Source: CAIYTF01 sp963664845 (GTDB lineage Bacteria; Bacteroidota; Ignavibacteria; Ignavibacteriales; Ignavibacteriaceae). Taken from it: a stretch of DNA of 64,000 bases. Position numbers and translations under genes: made by a program. Positions 7,197 through 15,219 of the stretch are shown here, in pieces (position 1 is the first letter of the stretch; every line of letters starts with the position of its first letter). The stretch covers positions 5,642,001 through 5,706,000 of the forward strand of contig OY761615.1 of the NCBI GenBank assembly GCA_963664845.1. The letters run 5' to 3'. The notes below the pieces were generated by a model, which was not told the DNA's origin, ran no database searches, and was given only the letters and a program-made list of their open reading frames with translations.

Positions 7197-8381
7197 ATGA
7201 AAAAACAAAAGTTACTTTTCATCCTTTTCTTTATACTTGTTTCAATTCCGGTATTCTCTCAGCATAGGGCAATTCAGTTTACTGAAACTTCCTGGGCAGA
7301 GATAAAAGCAAAAGCCCTTAAAGAGCATAAGCCCATATTTATGGACGCTTACGCTTCATGGTGCGGCCCCTGTAAATGGCTGGCAGCCAACGTATTTACC
7401 AATGATACAGTAGCCGATTATTTCAATTCCACTTTCGTCAATGCACATTTTGACATGGAAAAAGGTGAAGGTTTGGAACTGCAGAAGTTATACAATGTGT
7501 ATGTGTACCCGACGCTGTTATTCATGGATGCTAACGGAGACCTCATTCACCGCGGTGTGGGCTCAATGCCGGTAGCAGAGTTTGTCAGTCTTGGGAAACG
7601 GGCTGTTGATCCGGGAAACAACCTTGCATCCTACAATAAACGATTTGCCGCCGGTTCACGGGATGCTGATTTCATGTACAGCTATCTCGATCTAAACCGC
7701 TATGATGATGTTTTCTGTAAGAAAGTAACCGGTGATTATTTCAGTAAAATCTCGATAGATGATCTCCTGCAAAGGCCCAACTGGTTAATAATCAGAGAAT
7801 TTGTGAATGACGTTGAATCCAGGGAATTCAAATATCTTGTTAAAAATCAGGAAGTTTTTGCCGGGAAGTATGGGAAAGATACCGTCACTCAAAAAATTAA
7901 AGAGACCTATCTTGCCGGTTTCAAAAAGCTTATTAAAGAGAAACCCTTTAACAGGGAAGCCTATGACGGGCTTAAATTGAAAGTGACAAATAGCGGATAT
8001 TCACAACCACAGGAAATCATCGCTTTGGCAGACATATCCTACTACAAAAAAATAAAATCCTGGGATAAATATGCACAAGCCGCCGGCGAATATTTTTCCT
8101 TCGATAATAAAAACACGGGATTGCTGAATGATGTTGCGTGGACCATTTTTGAAAATGTTGAAGATAAGGGCATAGTTGCTCAGGCAATTGGATGGGCCAA
8201 ACGGGCAGTCGAACTCTCACCTGTTGCCGGCATTATGGATACCTACGCAAATTTACTCTACAAGTCAGGAAACAAAGCTGAAGCCATTAAAGTTGAATCT
8301 CAAGCAATTGAAACAGCCAAAACCGCCGGAGAACCTTTTGATGAACTGGAAGCGACTCTAAAATCAATGAAAGAAAAATAG
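7197..8381 (+). CDS. exported thioredoxin-fold protein with a C-terminal helical region
   Basis: The product (about 394 residues) has a signal peptide ending near FSQ. A thioredoxin-like domain follows with the active site SWCGPCKW (Cys56 and Cys59) and the cis-proline segment VYPTLLF. This domain spans roughly residues 25-130 and is of the thioredoxin-7 / DUF255-like type. The remaining 260 residues look helical and TPR-like, with WAKRAVELSP and a repeated alanine pattern near the end. I chose the ATG at 7197, which gives a normal signal peptide, over an upstream TTG at 7185. It probably reduces or isomerises periplasmic disulfides. A strong terminator follows. Confidence 0.8.
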   Translation: MKKQKLLFILFFILVSIPVFSQHRAIQFTETSWAEIKAKALKEHKPIFMDAYASWCGPCKWLAANVFTNDTVADYFNSTFVNAHFDMEKGEGLELQKLYNVYVYPTLLFMDANGDLIHRGVGSMPVAEFVSLGKRAVDPGNNLASYNKRFAAGSRDADFMYSYLDLNRYDDVFCKKVTGDYFSKISIDDLLQRPNWLIIREFVNDVESREFKYLVKNQEVFAGKYGKDTVTQKIKETYLAGFKKLIKEKPFNREAYDGLKLKVTNSGYSQPQEIIALADISYYKKIKSWDKYAQAAGEYFSFDNKNTGLLNDVAWTIFENVEDKGIVAQAIGWAKRAVELSPVAGIMDTYANLLYKSGNKAEAIKVESQAIETAKTAGEPFDELEATLKSMKEK

Positions 8382-8443
8382 AACTTTCTCCAGTTGGATT
8401 TTTTGTTTTCAGCTACATTTATTTTCGTTTATATCATTACAGG

Positions 8444-8470
8444 CCGGGTGTTTTAACACCCGGTTTTTTA
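8444..8470 (+). terminator. rho-independent terminator
   Basis: CCGGGTGTT pairs with AACACCCGG and is followed by six T residues. It ends the thioredoxin-like gene and lies in a convergent gap with the DUF72 gene. Confidence 0.85.
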
Positions 8471-8509
8471 TTCTGGTCTGCCTGCTCATAAGTCCCCAAA
8501 ATAACAGAA

Positions 8510-9379
8510 CTAAATCCTTTGCAATTCCTTCATTTTTTTCTCTGTTGTTTCCGGCAGCTTGATACTGCCCTTCAGGAACTGCAGGAATTCAAACGCATTC
8601 ACAATGGCATTACCGTTAGGATGGTTGTTGGCAATTATGATCAGTTCCCGGAGTTTTTTGAATGACTCCTTGATGGTTTGGATAAACTCTATTTCTTCTC
8701 CCCTGCTGTAAAGGTAATTATAACGTGAACTTTGTTCTGCATAGTTCTGCTTTTTCCCGAAGTTTTGAATTGATTTCAGCCATTCTTCCTCATTTCTGCC
8801 GTGCAATCGCAGATAGAGTTTTTCCGTAGTGGGATTTGGCAGCCAATGAGTTGTCTCCCCGATGAGTGGTTGATCAATCCAGCAAAGGGAAAGATTCTCG
8901 TTTTCAATCAATTGAGGTATATCTTTTCCATTCCATGATTTGTGCCGTACTTCAAGAAAATAACTCTCTGCATAAATGTCCTCGGTAATTTTCCGTATGT
9001 GGCGCAGTGCATCCTCGGTGCAGGGAAATGAATAAGGGAACTGGAGCAGGATTCCCTGTAGTTTCTCTCCTCTGTGCAAAATATCCAACGTTGACTGAAC
9101 CTGCTTAATGTCGTCAGTCGAATAGGACCTTTTATGAGTGAAGGCCTGGTGCAGCTTGATTATGAACTTAAAGTCCGGATTATGTTCCGTTTTATTTACC
9201 CAGCCGTTAACCATACTTTGTGCCACATGTGTATAATAAGTCACATTGACCTCAACAGTATTGAAAAATTCTGCATAAAATTGCAGCCATTTCCCTTCAG
9301 GGAGATCCGGGGGATAGAAGTTTTGTTTCCAGTCCTGATAGGACCAACCGGCTGTGCCTATAAATATTTTCTCTGTCAT
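8510..9379 (-). CDS. DUF72 (YecE) family protein
   Basis: The 289-residue product belongs to the DUF72 family, a TIM-barrel fold whose biochemical role is unknown. Family marks are the N-terminal FIGTAGWSYQDWK, the EVNVTYY segment, FKFIIKLHQAFTH and the YLRLHGR strand. An ATG at 9379 gives the usual N-terminus; a GTG codon at 9382 directly before it is an alternative. The gene stands alone on the minus strand and is convergent with the thioredoxin-like gene. Nothing in the neighbourhood hints at its substrate. Confidence 0.88.
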   Translation of the reverse strand: MTEKIFIGTAGWSYQDWKQNFYPPDLPEGKWLQFYAEFFNTVEVNVTYYTHVAQSMVNGWVNKTEHNPDFKFIIKLHQAFTHKRSYSTDDIKQVQSTLDILHRGEKLQGILLQFPYSFPCTEDALRHIRKITEDIYAESYFLEVRHKSWNGKDIPQLIENENLSLCWIDQPLIGETTHWLPNPTTEKLYLRLHGRNEEEWLKSIQNFGKKQNYAEQSSRYNYLYSRGEEIEFIQTIKESFKKLRELIIIANNHPNGNAIVNAFEFLQFLKGSIKLPETTEKKMKELQRI

Positions 9380-9529
9380 CACGTCTAAGTTTTGTAAATT
9401 ATCATCGTAAAACTATTTAATTCCAGCGGCATATCACAATTCCAGATGCAGAAATATGTCCTTCGCGAAAAATATATAGATTGATTTTTAACAGAATCTT
9501 TTAGAGATTATAAAGAAAAAACAGAAAAA

Positions 9530-11287
9530 ATGAGAAAAACAGTACTCCTGGCATTATTATGCATTTCCGCGCTTCTTAGTCAAACCCCATTGCAAAAAAG
9601 AAGCTCTTCGGTGATTGCGGCTTTTTCGCAGATAAACTCAAACGATTCGGTATTGGTTTGGGTGTTTTTTAAGGATAAAGCTGTTAACCTTAATAAGATT
9701 TCCGACTTAGCCTCACGTGCGGTAACGGCCAAAGCCATAGAACGTAGGAGAAAAGTTCTTCCTGAAGGTCAATTATTTGACCAAACTGATATTCCCGTCT
9801 CCCCTTCATATATTGGCAGGATTCAGGCTTCAGGCTTCACAATCAACCAGGTTTCGAAATGGTTTAATGGAGTGAGTGTTTGGAGCACCAAAGATAAGCT
9901 GCCTGTTATTGATGCATTTGATTTCGTTAAGAGTATTGATGTTGTTGCCCGACTTAAAAAGGCAAAGCCGCTTCCTGAAACCGGCCAGTTGCTGAAAACA
10001 GACAATTTGAATCAATCATCAAACATATACGCTCTTGACTATGGCTCTTCTGCCACTCAAATGGCCCTTATAAAAGTACCTGAAGTACATGCACTTGGTT
10101 ATACTGGTGAGGGTGTTACCATTGCAGTTCTTGATGCGGGTTTTAATAACCTGAACCATGAAGTTTTCGCCAATATGAAAATTATTGCAACACATGATTT
10201 TGTTAATCACATAACCAGCGTTAACGACAGCACAGGCCGAATGGGATCCGGAACTCATGGAACAGCCACTCTTTCGCTTATTGGCGGCTATAAACCGGGT
10301 AAACTTATAGGTCCTGCATATAATGCAAAATTCATACTGGCTAAAACGGAGAATACCGATAGCGAAACAACCATTGAAGAAGATAACTGGATTGCCGGGA
10401 TGGAATGGGCTGACAGCCTTGGTGTAGACATTACCTCTACCTCTCTGGGGTATCTGGACTTTACCGATCCTTCGTATCCGGGTTACACTTGGGCAAACAT
10501 GGATGGGAAAACAGCTAAAATAACACTGGGGGCAGCACTTGCGGCCCGTAAAGGAATTTTTGTGGTCAATTCTGCCGGTAACGAAGGGAATAATGCCAGT
10601 CACAATACGTTAGGCGCCCCGGCAGATGCTGACAGTATCCTTACCGTTGGCGCGGTTGATTACACCGGTGCCAGAGCCAGTTTCAGCAGTGTTGGAAACA
10701 CTGTTGACGGGCGTACAAAGCCGGATGTCGTGGCAATGGGGGTGTCAAATTATGTAGCTGGTCCCGGTTCAACCACGTATTATTACTATGGTGACGGTAC
10801 TTCATTTAGTTGCCCAATGGCTGCGGGAGCGGCTGCACTCATACTTGGGGCACGTCCAAGCCTCACTCCGATCCAATTAAGAGACCTGATGCGCTCAACC
10901 GCATCCAACGCCGGTTCACCCAACCGTTTGATTGGATGGGGCGTGATCAATACGCTCAGCGCTATACAGTCGGTTACTGATACACAGACTCATAATACAA
11001 ATGAAAAAGCTTATTCACTGTACCAGAACTTCCCAAATCCCTTCAATCCATCCACGGTTATAAAATATGATCTTAAACAGGATGCAAAAATTGAAATTTC
11101 GGTTTACAATATTACAGGCGCAAAGGTAAGCACCCTTTATTCAGGTCTTCAAACCAAAGGCTCGCATGAAATTGGTTTCGACGGCAGCAATCTGGCTTCG
11201 GGAATTTATCTGTATCAGATGTCGGTATATGATGCCGTGGGAAATGTTCTTTCCAACGAATATCGGAAGATGACGTTTTTAAAATAG
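9530..11287 (+). CDS. secreted subtilisin-like serine protease with T9SS sorting domain
   Basis: The 585-residue protein has a signal peptide (about 1-18) and an N-terminal propeptide region to about residue 180. An S8 peptidase domain follows with the catalytic triad visible: Asp202 in IAVLDAGF, His243 in GSGTHGTATL and Ser425 in GDGTSFSCPMA. The oxyanion Asn351 lies in NSAGNEG. Residues 495-585 form a type A C-terminal sorting domain with YQNFPNPFNPST and GIYLYQM, which targets proteins to the type IX secretion system in the Bacteroidetes/Ignavibacteria group. The protease is therefore expected to be exported to the surface or medium. It is monocistronic. Confidence 0.93.
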   Translation: MRKTVLLALLCISALLSQTPLQKRSSSVIAAFSQINSNDSVLVWVFFKDKAVNLNKISDLASRAVTAKAIERRRKVLPEGQLFDQTDIPVSPSYIGRIQASGFTINQVSKWFNGVSVWSTKDKLPVIDAFDFVKSIDVVARLKKAKPLPETGQLLKTDNLNQSSNIYALDYGSSATQMALIKVPEVHALGYTGEGVTIAVLDAGFNNLNHEVFANMKIIATHDFVNHITSVNDSTGRMGSGTHGTATLSLIGGYKPGKLIGPAYNAKFILAKTENTDSETTIEEDNWIAGMEWADSLGVDITSTSLGYLDFTDPSYPGYTWANMDGKTAKITLGAALAARKGIFVVNSAGNEGNNASHNTLGAPADADSILTVGAVDYTGARASFSSVGNTVDGRTKPDVVAMGVSNYVAGPGSTTYYYYGDGTSFSCPMAAGAAALILGARPSLTPIQLRDLMRSTASNAGSPNRLIGWGVINTLSAIQSVTDTQTHNTNEKAYSLYQNFPNPFNPSTVIKYDLKQDAKIEISVYNITGAKVSTLYSGLQTKGSHEIGFDGSNLASGIYLYQMSVYDAVGNVLSNEYRKMTFLK

Positions 11288-11299
11288 TTGTACTTTTTC

Positions 11300-11327
11300 A
11301 GCGGGAACACACCCTGATGTTCCCGCT
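11300..11327. terminator. hairpin between convergent genes
   Basis: A perfect ten-pair stem (AGCGGGAACA with TGTTCCCGCT) with an eight-base loop lies 13 bases after the subtilase stop and 11 bases before the end of the convergent gene. The T-run is weak, so termination here is likely but not certain. Confidence 0.6.
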
Positions 11328-11337
11328 AATCTGTATA

Positions 11338-12330
11338 TCATAATAGGCCTATGGTGAATACCAAAGCACCATCGTTAAAATCATTCAGTGTATAAATATA
11401 TTCCAAATTCAGGATTACCTGGAAATTAAACGTTCTGAATGCCCGAATTCCCGCATGTGCACCAATCTCAAATCCATCACCGCGTTTATCTGCATCAGAA
11501 GAATATTGATGCGTGGTTTCATTATAAACCACTTGGCCAACAGAATTATGGCTGACCCAGTGAAATCCAAACGACCCGCCGATATATGGACAAAAGTCCT
11601 GTTTCGAGAGCAGGTATGAGCCAAATAGGTTCATCGCGAATCCCTTTCTAATTCCGGCAAGCATACCAACGGTGTAATCTTCCAGTTCATAACCCACTCT
11701 TGCATCGATGACAAGTGATTTACTATGATCATTGTCATACCCGTCAACTGGGTAAAGATAACCAAAAGCGAACCCAAAATTTTTGCGGCTCGCTCTTCTT
11801 TCGGGTATCGCAGATTCACTTTTCATTATAGAGCCGACTTCTACTTTTTTGGTAAATGACTCTTGTTCGACTATACTTTTAGCCACCCGTTTCATTACTG
11901 TTTCAATGTCCTCGATAGTGCTCGAGGTAACATGATCGTGTAGGATCTCTTTGCCCGATACAATATTCACCAGGAAATATTCAACAATCACTTTTTCACC
12001 GAGTGCAGAAAGCCGCCCACCCACGACAACTTTGGCATTGAGTATTTTGCCAATCTTCCTAGCGCATTCTGCTTCCACGCATCTTTCCGCTCCCAGTGAG
12101 TCGTTCATCGCTTTTTCCGAAATGATATCCATCCCGGTTAGTTTTCCAATTTCAATTCTCAACAGCGACTCTGCAGTTCGGACATAATCGGGATTAATAC
12201 CGATAGGCTGAAATGGAAGTATTGCAAGGCGTCCAGATAGCGTATCCTGAGCCCACGTAATCTGAGGACAGCTTAAAACGCATATAATTGCAAAACCAAT
12301 GATCAAGGCTTTTTTCATAAAGGTTTTCAT
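11338..12330 (-). CDS. exported CsgG/TolB-like domain protein with possible outer-membrane barrel tail
   Basis: The product (about 330 residues from the ATG at 12330) has a signal peptide ending near ITWAQ. The first half resembles the nucleotide-free alpha/beta domain seen in CsgG and TolB N-termini: LAILPFQPIGINPDYVRTAE, then CVEAECARKIGKILNAKVVVGGRL. The second half, after about residue 190, alternates aromatic and glycine residues (GFAFGYLYP, VGYELEDYTVGML, IGAHAGIRAF) as in a small beta-barrel. The pairing of a CsgG-like domain with a barrel is seen in uncharacterised proteins of this phylum. Other in-frame ATGs at 12354 and 12318 are possible starts. The function is unknown. Confidence 0.55.
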   Translation of the reverse strand: MKTFMKKALIIGFAIICVLSCPQITWAQDTLSGRLAILPFQPIGINPDYVRTAESLLRIEIGKLTGMDIISEKAMNDSLGAERCVEAECARKIGKILNAKVVVGGRLSALGEKVIVEYFLVNIVSGKEILHDHVTSSTIEDIETVMKRVAKSIVEQESFTKKVEVGSIMKSESAIPERRASRKNFGFAFGYLYPVDGYDNDHSKSLVIDARVGYELEDYTVGMLAGIRKGFAMNLFGSYLLSKQDFCPYIGGSFGFHWVSHNSVGQVVYNETTHQYSSDADKRGDGFEIGAHAGIRAFRTFNFQVILNLEYIYTLNDFNDGALVFTIGLL

Positions 12331-12354
12331 AGTTAGTACCCGAAGAATAGTCAT

Positions 12355-12709
12355 TCGATATTCAAAATTAATAATATTTCGGTGGTTGTATCAAGATATT
12401 TTTCCTCATTTTACATGTGTATTGAAAATCTCCAATATGCATCGAAATTAGATTCCTGATGTATATTGCGTTCTGAAAGCTGTAGGGGTTCAAAATCTTG
12501 AACCGTTTGGATGTGTGCCTTATCGTTTTGAGACCCGGGAATTTAACCAGGAAATCCCCTCTCAATAACTTATCATTATTTGTCTTTTACTTTTTCGAAA
12601 TATATTCGGTAATTTGCACTATTATCCTTAAGATGGAACCCCAGAGTAACGAAACGGGGATGTGTTGTCGTTACTGGCGATAATGGTTTTTAATTAAAGC
12701 GGAGATTGC
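12355..12709. other. 355-base divergent gap
   Basis: The gap between the CsgG-like gene and the CocE-type gene should hold both promoters. It contains one copy of a palindromic repeat (12482-12504). It also holds a stem-loop at 12645-12675 (AGTAACGA with TCGTTACT) just upstream of the CocE-type start, and a GGAGA ribosome binding site near 12701. Short ORFs across it look spurious. Confidence 0.6.
12482..12504. repeat. palindromic repeat, copy 1 (GGTTCAA-n4-TTGAACC family)
   Basis: GTAGGGGTTCAAAATCTTG is followed by AACC, and the inner 18 bases are self-complementary around AATC. The same unit recurs at 22372-22393 and, duplicated, at 22811-22854 inside a coding sequence. It is therefore a dispersed repeat rather than a gene-specific operator. 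Confidence 0.75.
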
Positions 12710-14608
12710 ATGAAAATTGTTTTGAGACCTTCATTAACGCTGTATTTTTCCCTGGCTTTTTGTACTTTTTTTAGCCCTGGGATACTGTTTGCACAGAACC
12801 AGGATTCACTGTACGTGGTTCAACATTACAATAAATTTGAATACCAGATCCCCATGCGGGATGGCGTAACTTTATTCACCGCGGTATACACCCCCAAGGA
12901 TTCCAGCACTGACTACCCTATCCTTTTTGCCCGGACACCCTATACTATTGCACCTTACGGATCAACCAATTTTAAGAGCTCTCTGGGGCCATCGGACCAT
13001 TTTACAAAAGAAGGTTATATTTTTGTGTATCAAGATGTTCGGGGACGATTCATGTCGGGGGGAAATTTTGTAAACATGACTCCTTTTATTCCCAACAAAA
13101 AGGACAGCACTGATGTTGATGAAAGCAGTGACGCATTTGACTCCATTGAATGGCTGATCAAAAACATTCGGCATAACAACGGAAAAGTTGGCATATGGGG
13201 AATCTCATACCCAGGCTATTATGCTGCTATGTCAGCAATAAATGCACATCCGAATTTGGTTGCTGTTTCCCCACAGGCACCAATAGCTAATTGGTTCGTT
13301 GGTGACGACATGCATCACAACGGAGCGCTTTCGCTTTTAATGTCCTTTGACTTTTTTTCCGTATTTGGCATCCCTCGCAGTGGTCTTACCACACAATGGC
13401 CCGCTGGTTTTAAGGCTCCGTCACCGGATGCTTACACGTTCTTTAAAAATCTTGGTCCGTTAAAAAATGCTGATGAAAAGTATTTTAAAAAAAGCATTCC
13501 TTTCTGGACAGATATTTTCAGTCACGAAACGTATGATGATTTTTGGAAATCAAGAACAACACTTGCCCATTTTAAGAATACAGCCCCCGCCATTTTGACT
13601 GTTGGAGGCTGGTATGATTCCGAGGATTTATACGGAACCCTTAAAACGTTCCAGACAATTGAGCAAAGCAATCCAAAACAGTTTAATGCATTGGTAATGG
13701 GTCCATGGTTTCACCATGGATGGCCGACGGAAACCGGGGATTCATTCGGTGACATATCATTTGGTGTCAAGACTGGTGAATTCTACCGGGATAGTGTCGA
13801 ATTCCCCTTCTTTAATTACTATTTAAAAGGTAAGGGGAACTGGCACTTTCCCAAAGCGTTGGTTTTTGAAACGGGAACCAACAAATGGGAAAGCTTCTCG
13901 GCATACCCGCCTGAAAACACCGAAGCACAAAAATTGTACTTTCAATCTCGCGGAAAACTTGGATTTAACGAGAATAATTCTGAAAAAGATGAATTTGATG
14001 AATACATAAGCGATCCGGCAAAACCGGTACCATATACTGCAAAACACGTTGATTCAAGAGGATTTTACTACCGGTTTTGGATGAATGAAGATCAAAGATT
14101 TGCAGCAGAACGACCCGATGTGCTTGTTTATGAAAGTGACCCATTAGACACTAATTTTACAATCATTGGTGAGATAGAAGCAGAATTCTATGCTTCAACA
14201 AGCGGCACGGACGCTGATTGGGTTGTAAAACTAATTGATGTATATCCGGACGATGCAAAAAATCCCAGCCCCAATCCAAAGAGTATTGAAATGGGAGGTT
14301 ATCAGATGATGCTGCGCGGAGATATTTTCAGAGGAAAATTTCGCAACAGCTATGAGAAGCCTGAACCGTTTGTTCCGGGACAGCCAACCAAAATAAAGAT
14401 GACGATGCCCGATGTGAGCCACAGTTTTTTAAAGGGGCATAAAATTATGGTGCAAATACAAAGCAGTTGGTTTCCCTTTTTTGATATGAATCCTCAAAAG
14501 TTTTGTAACATTTATCGGGCGGGCACTGAAGATTTCCAAAAGGCGACACAGCGAATATATCATTCAGCCAAATATCCTTCGTTTTTGACAGTACATAGAC
14601 TGAAATAG
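12710..14608 (+). CDS. exported CocE/NonD family alpha/beta hydrolase
   Basis: The 632-residue product has a signal peptide (cleavage near LFAQ). A CocE/X-Pro dipeptidyl-peptidase type alpha/beta-hydrolase domain follows: IPMRDGVTLFTAVYTP, YQDVRGRFMSGG and the nucleophile elbow GIWGISYPGYY with Ser166. The likely acid and base lie in LTVGGWYDSEDLYG and MGPWFHHGW. The C-terminal third (after about 430) is the beta-sandwich domain of this family. Relatives are esterases, cocaine esterase, glutaryl-7-ACA acylase or dipeptidyl peptidases, and the substrate cannot be read from sequence. The start at 12710 has a GGAGA site seven bases upstream. The gene is monocistronic. Confidence 0.87.
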   Translation: MKIVLRPSLTLYFSLAFCTFFSPGILFAQNQDSLYVVQHYNKFEYQIPMRDGVTLFTAVYTPKDSSTDYPILFARTPYTIAPYGSTNFKSSLGPSDHFTKEGYIFVYQDVRGRFMSGGNFVNMTPFIPNKKDSTDVDESSDAFDSIEWLIKNIRHNNGKVGIWGISYPGYYAAMSAINAHPNLVAVSPQAPIANWFVGDDMHHNGALSLLMSFDFFSVFGIPRSGLTTQWPAGFKAPSPDAYTFFKNLGPLKNADEKYFKKSIPFWTDIFSHETYDDFWKSRTTLAHFKNTAPAILTVGGWYDSEDLYGTLKTFQTIEQSNPKQFNALVMGPWFHHGWPTETGDSFGDISFGVKTGEFYRDSVEFPFFNYYLKGKGNWHFPKALVFETGTNKWESFSAYPPENTEAQKLYFQSRGKLGFNENNSEKDEFDEYISDPAKPVPYTAKHVDSRGFYYRFWMNEDQRFAAERPDVLVYESDPLDTNFTIIGEIEAEFYASTSGTDADWVVKLIDVYPDDAKNPSPNPKSIEMGGYQMMLRGDIFRGKFRNSYEKPEPFVPGQPTKIKMTMPDVSHSFLKGHKIMVQIQSSWFPFFDMNPQKFCNIYRAGTEDFQKATQRIYHSAKYPSFLTVHRLK

Positions 14609-14762
14609 AAAAATTGAAATCGAATCTATATTATATCGAAATCTCGAATCCGGCTAGTGCTCATTTGTTAACACAGCATATTCGAGGAAGTTTTTCCTTA
14701 GAAAATGTGCGCCTGCATGAATGTAACTAAGCTGCCGCTCAACGTCGCATTCTACGTAAGTG

Positions 14763-15089
14763 TCATTTTTTCCATTTGTACAATTTGAGGTCTATTCGCA
14801 TATTCCGATCGAATATGATGCCTTCACTCAAGAGTATCTTTCGTTGAATTTCAAAATAGGGTGTGCCAATGGGAAAGCTGATCTCTCCTTTCGAATTGAT
14901 AACTCTCCACCACGGAAGTTCCATGCTCGCTGGTGTACTATGAAGTGCATAACCAACTTGTCGCGCATGTCCGGGCATTTGCGCAAGATTTGCAATCTGA
15001 CCGTACGTGGCAACTGTACCGATGGGTATCTTCAAAACAATTTTGTAGATACGTTTATAGCTGTCAGAACCCGTTGTTTTTTGCTTCAT
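14763..15089 (-). CDS. alkyltransferase-like protein (MGMT family lacking the acceptor cysteine)
   Basis: The 108-residue product is the DNA-binding domain of O6-alkylguanine-DNA alkyltransferase, with IPIGTVATYGQIANLA and the arginine-finger region PGHARQVGYAL. At the site of the reactive cysteine (usual motif PCHRV) it reads PWWRV, so Trp60 replaces cysteine. Proteins of this kind (ATL) cannot transfer the alkyl group. They bind O6-alkylguanine, flip the base and hand the lesion to nucleotide excision repair. The uvrC gene is in this window at 56074-57987 but is not linked. Length is typical for ATLs. The start ATG at 15089 gives the usual N-terminus. Confidence 0.9.
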   Translation of the reverse strand: MKQKTTGSDSYKRIYKIVLKIPIGTVATYGQIANLAQMPGHARQVGYALHSTPASMELPWWRVINSKGEISFPIGTPYFEIQRKILLSEGIIFDRNMRIDLKLYKWKK

Positions 15090-15219
15090 TAAAACATTTG
15101 ATTTCCTAAATCGCTAACAAGAGTGGCGATGGCTGTTGTAAACATTGAGAAATGCTCAAGTCGCTTAAGCCGCAGATTTGGTTTGTATTTGCAGCTTAAG
15201 CAGACGGAGTAAATAAACC

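Noticed and set aside
12645..12675. Stem-loop before the CocE-type gene as a riboswitch
   Set aside because: A single eight-pair hairpin with a 15-base loop; no conserved riboswitch core is visible.
15165..15205. GCTTAAGC inverted repeat between the ATL and GH15-like genes as a terminator
   Set aside because: The stem is interrupted and no T-run follows on the minus strand.
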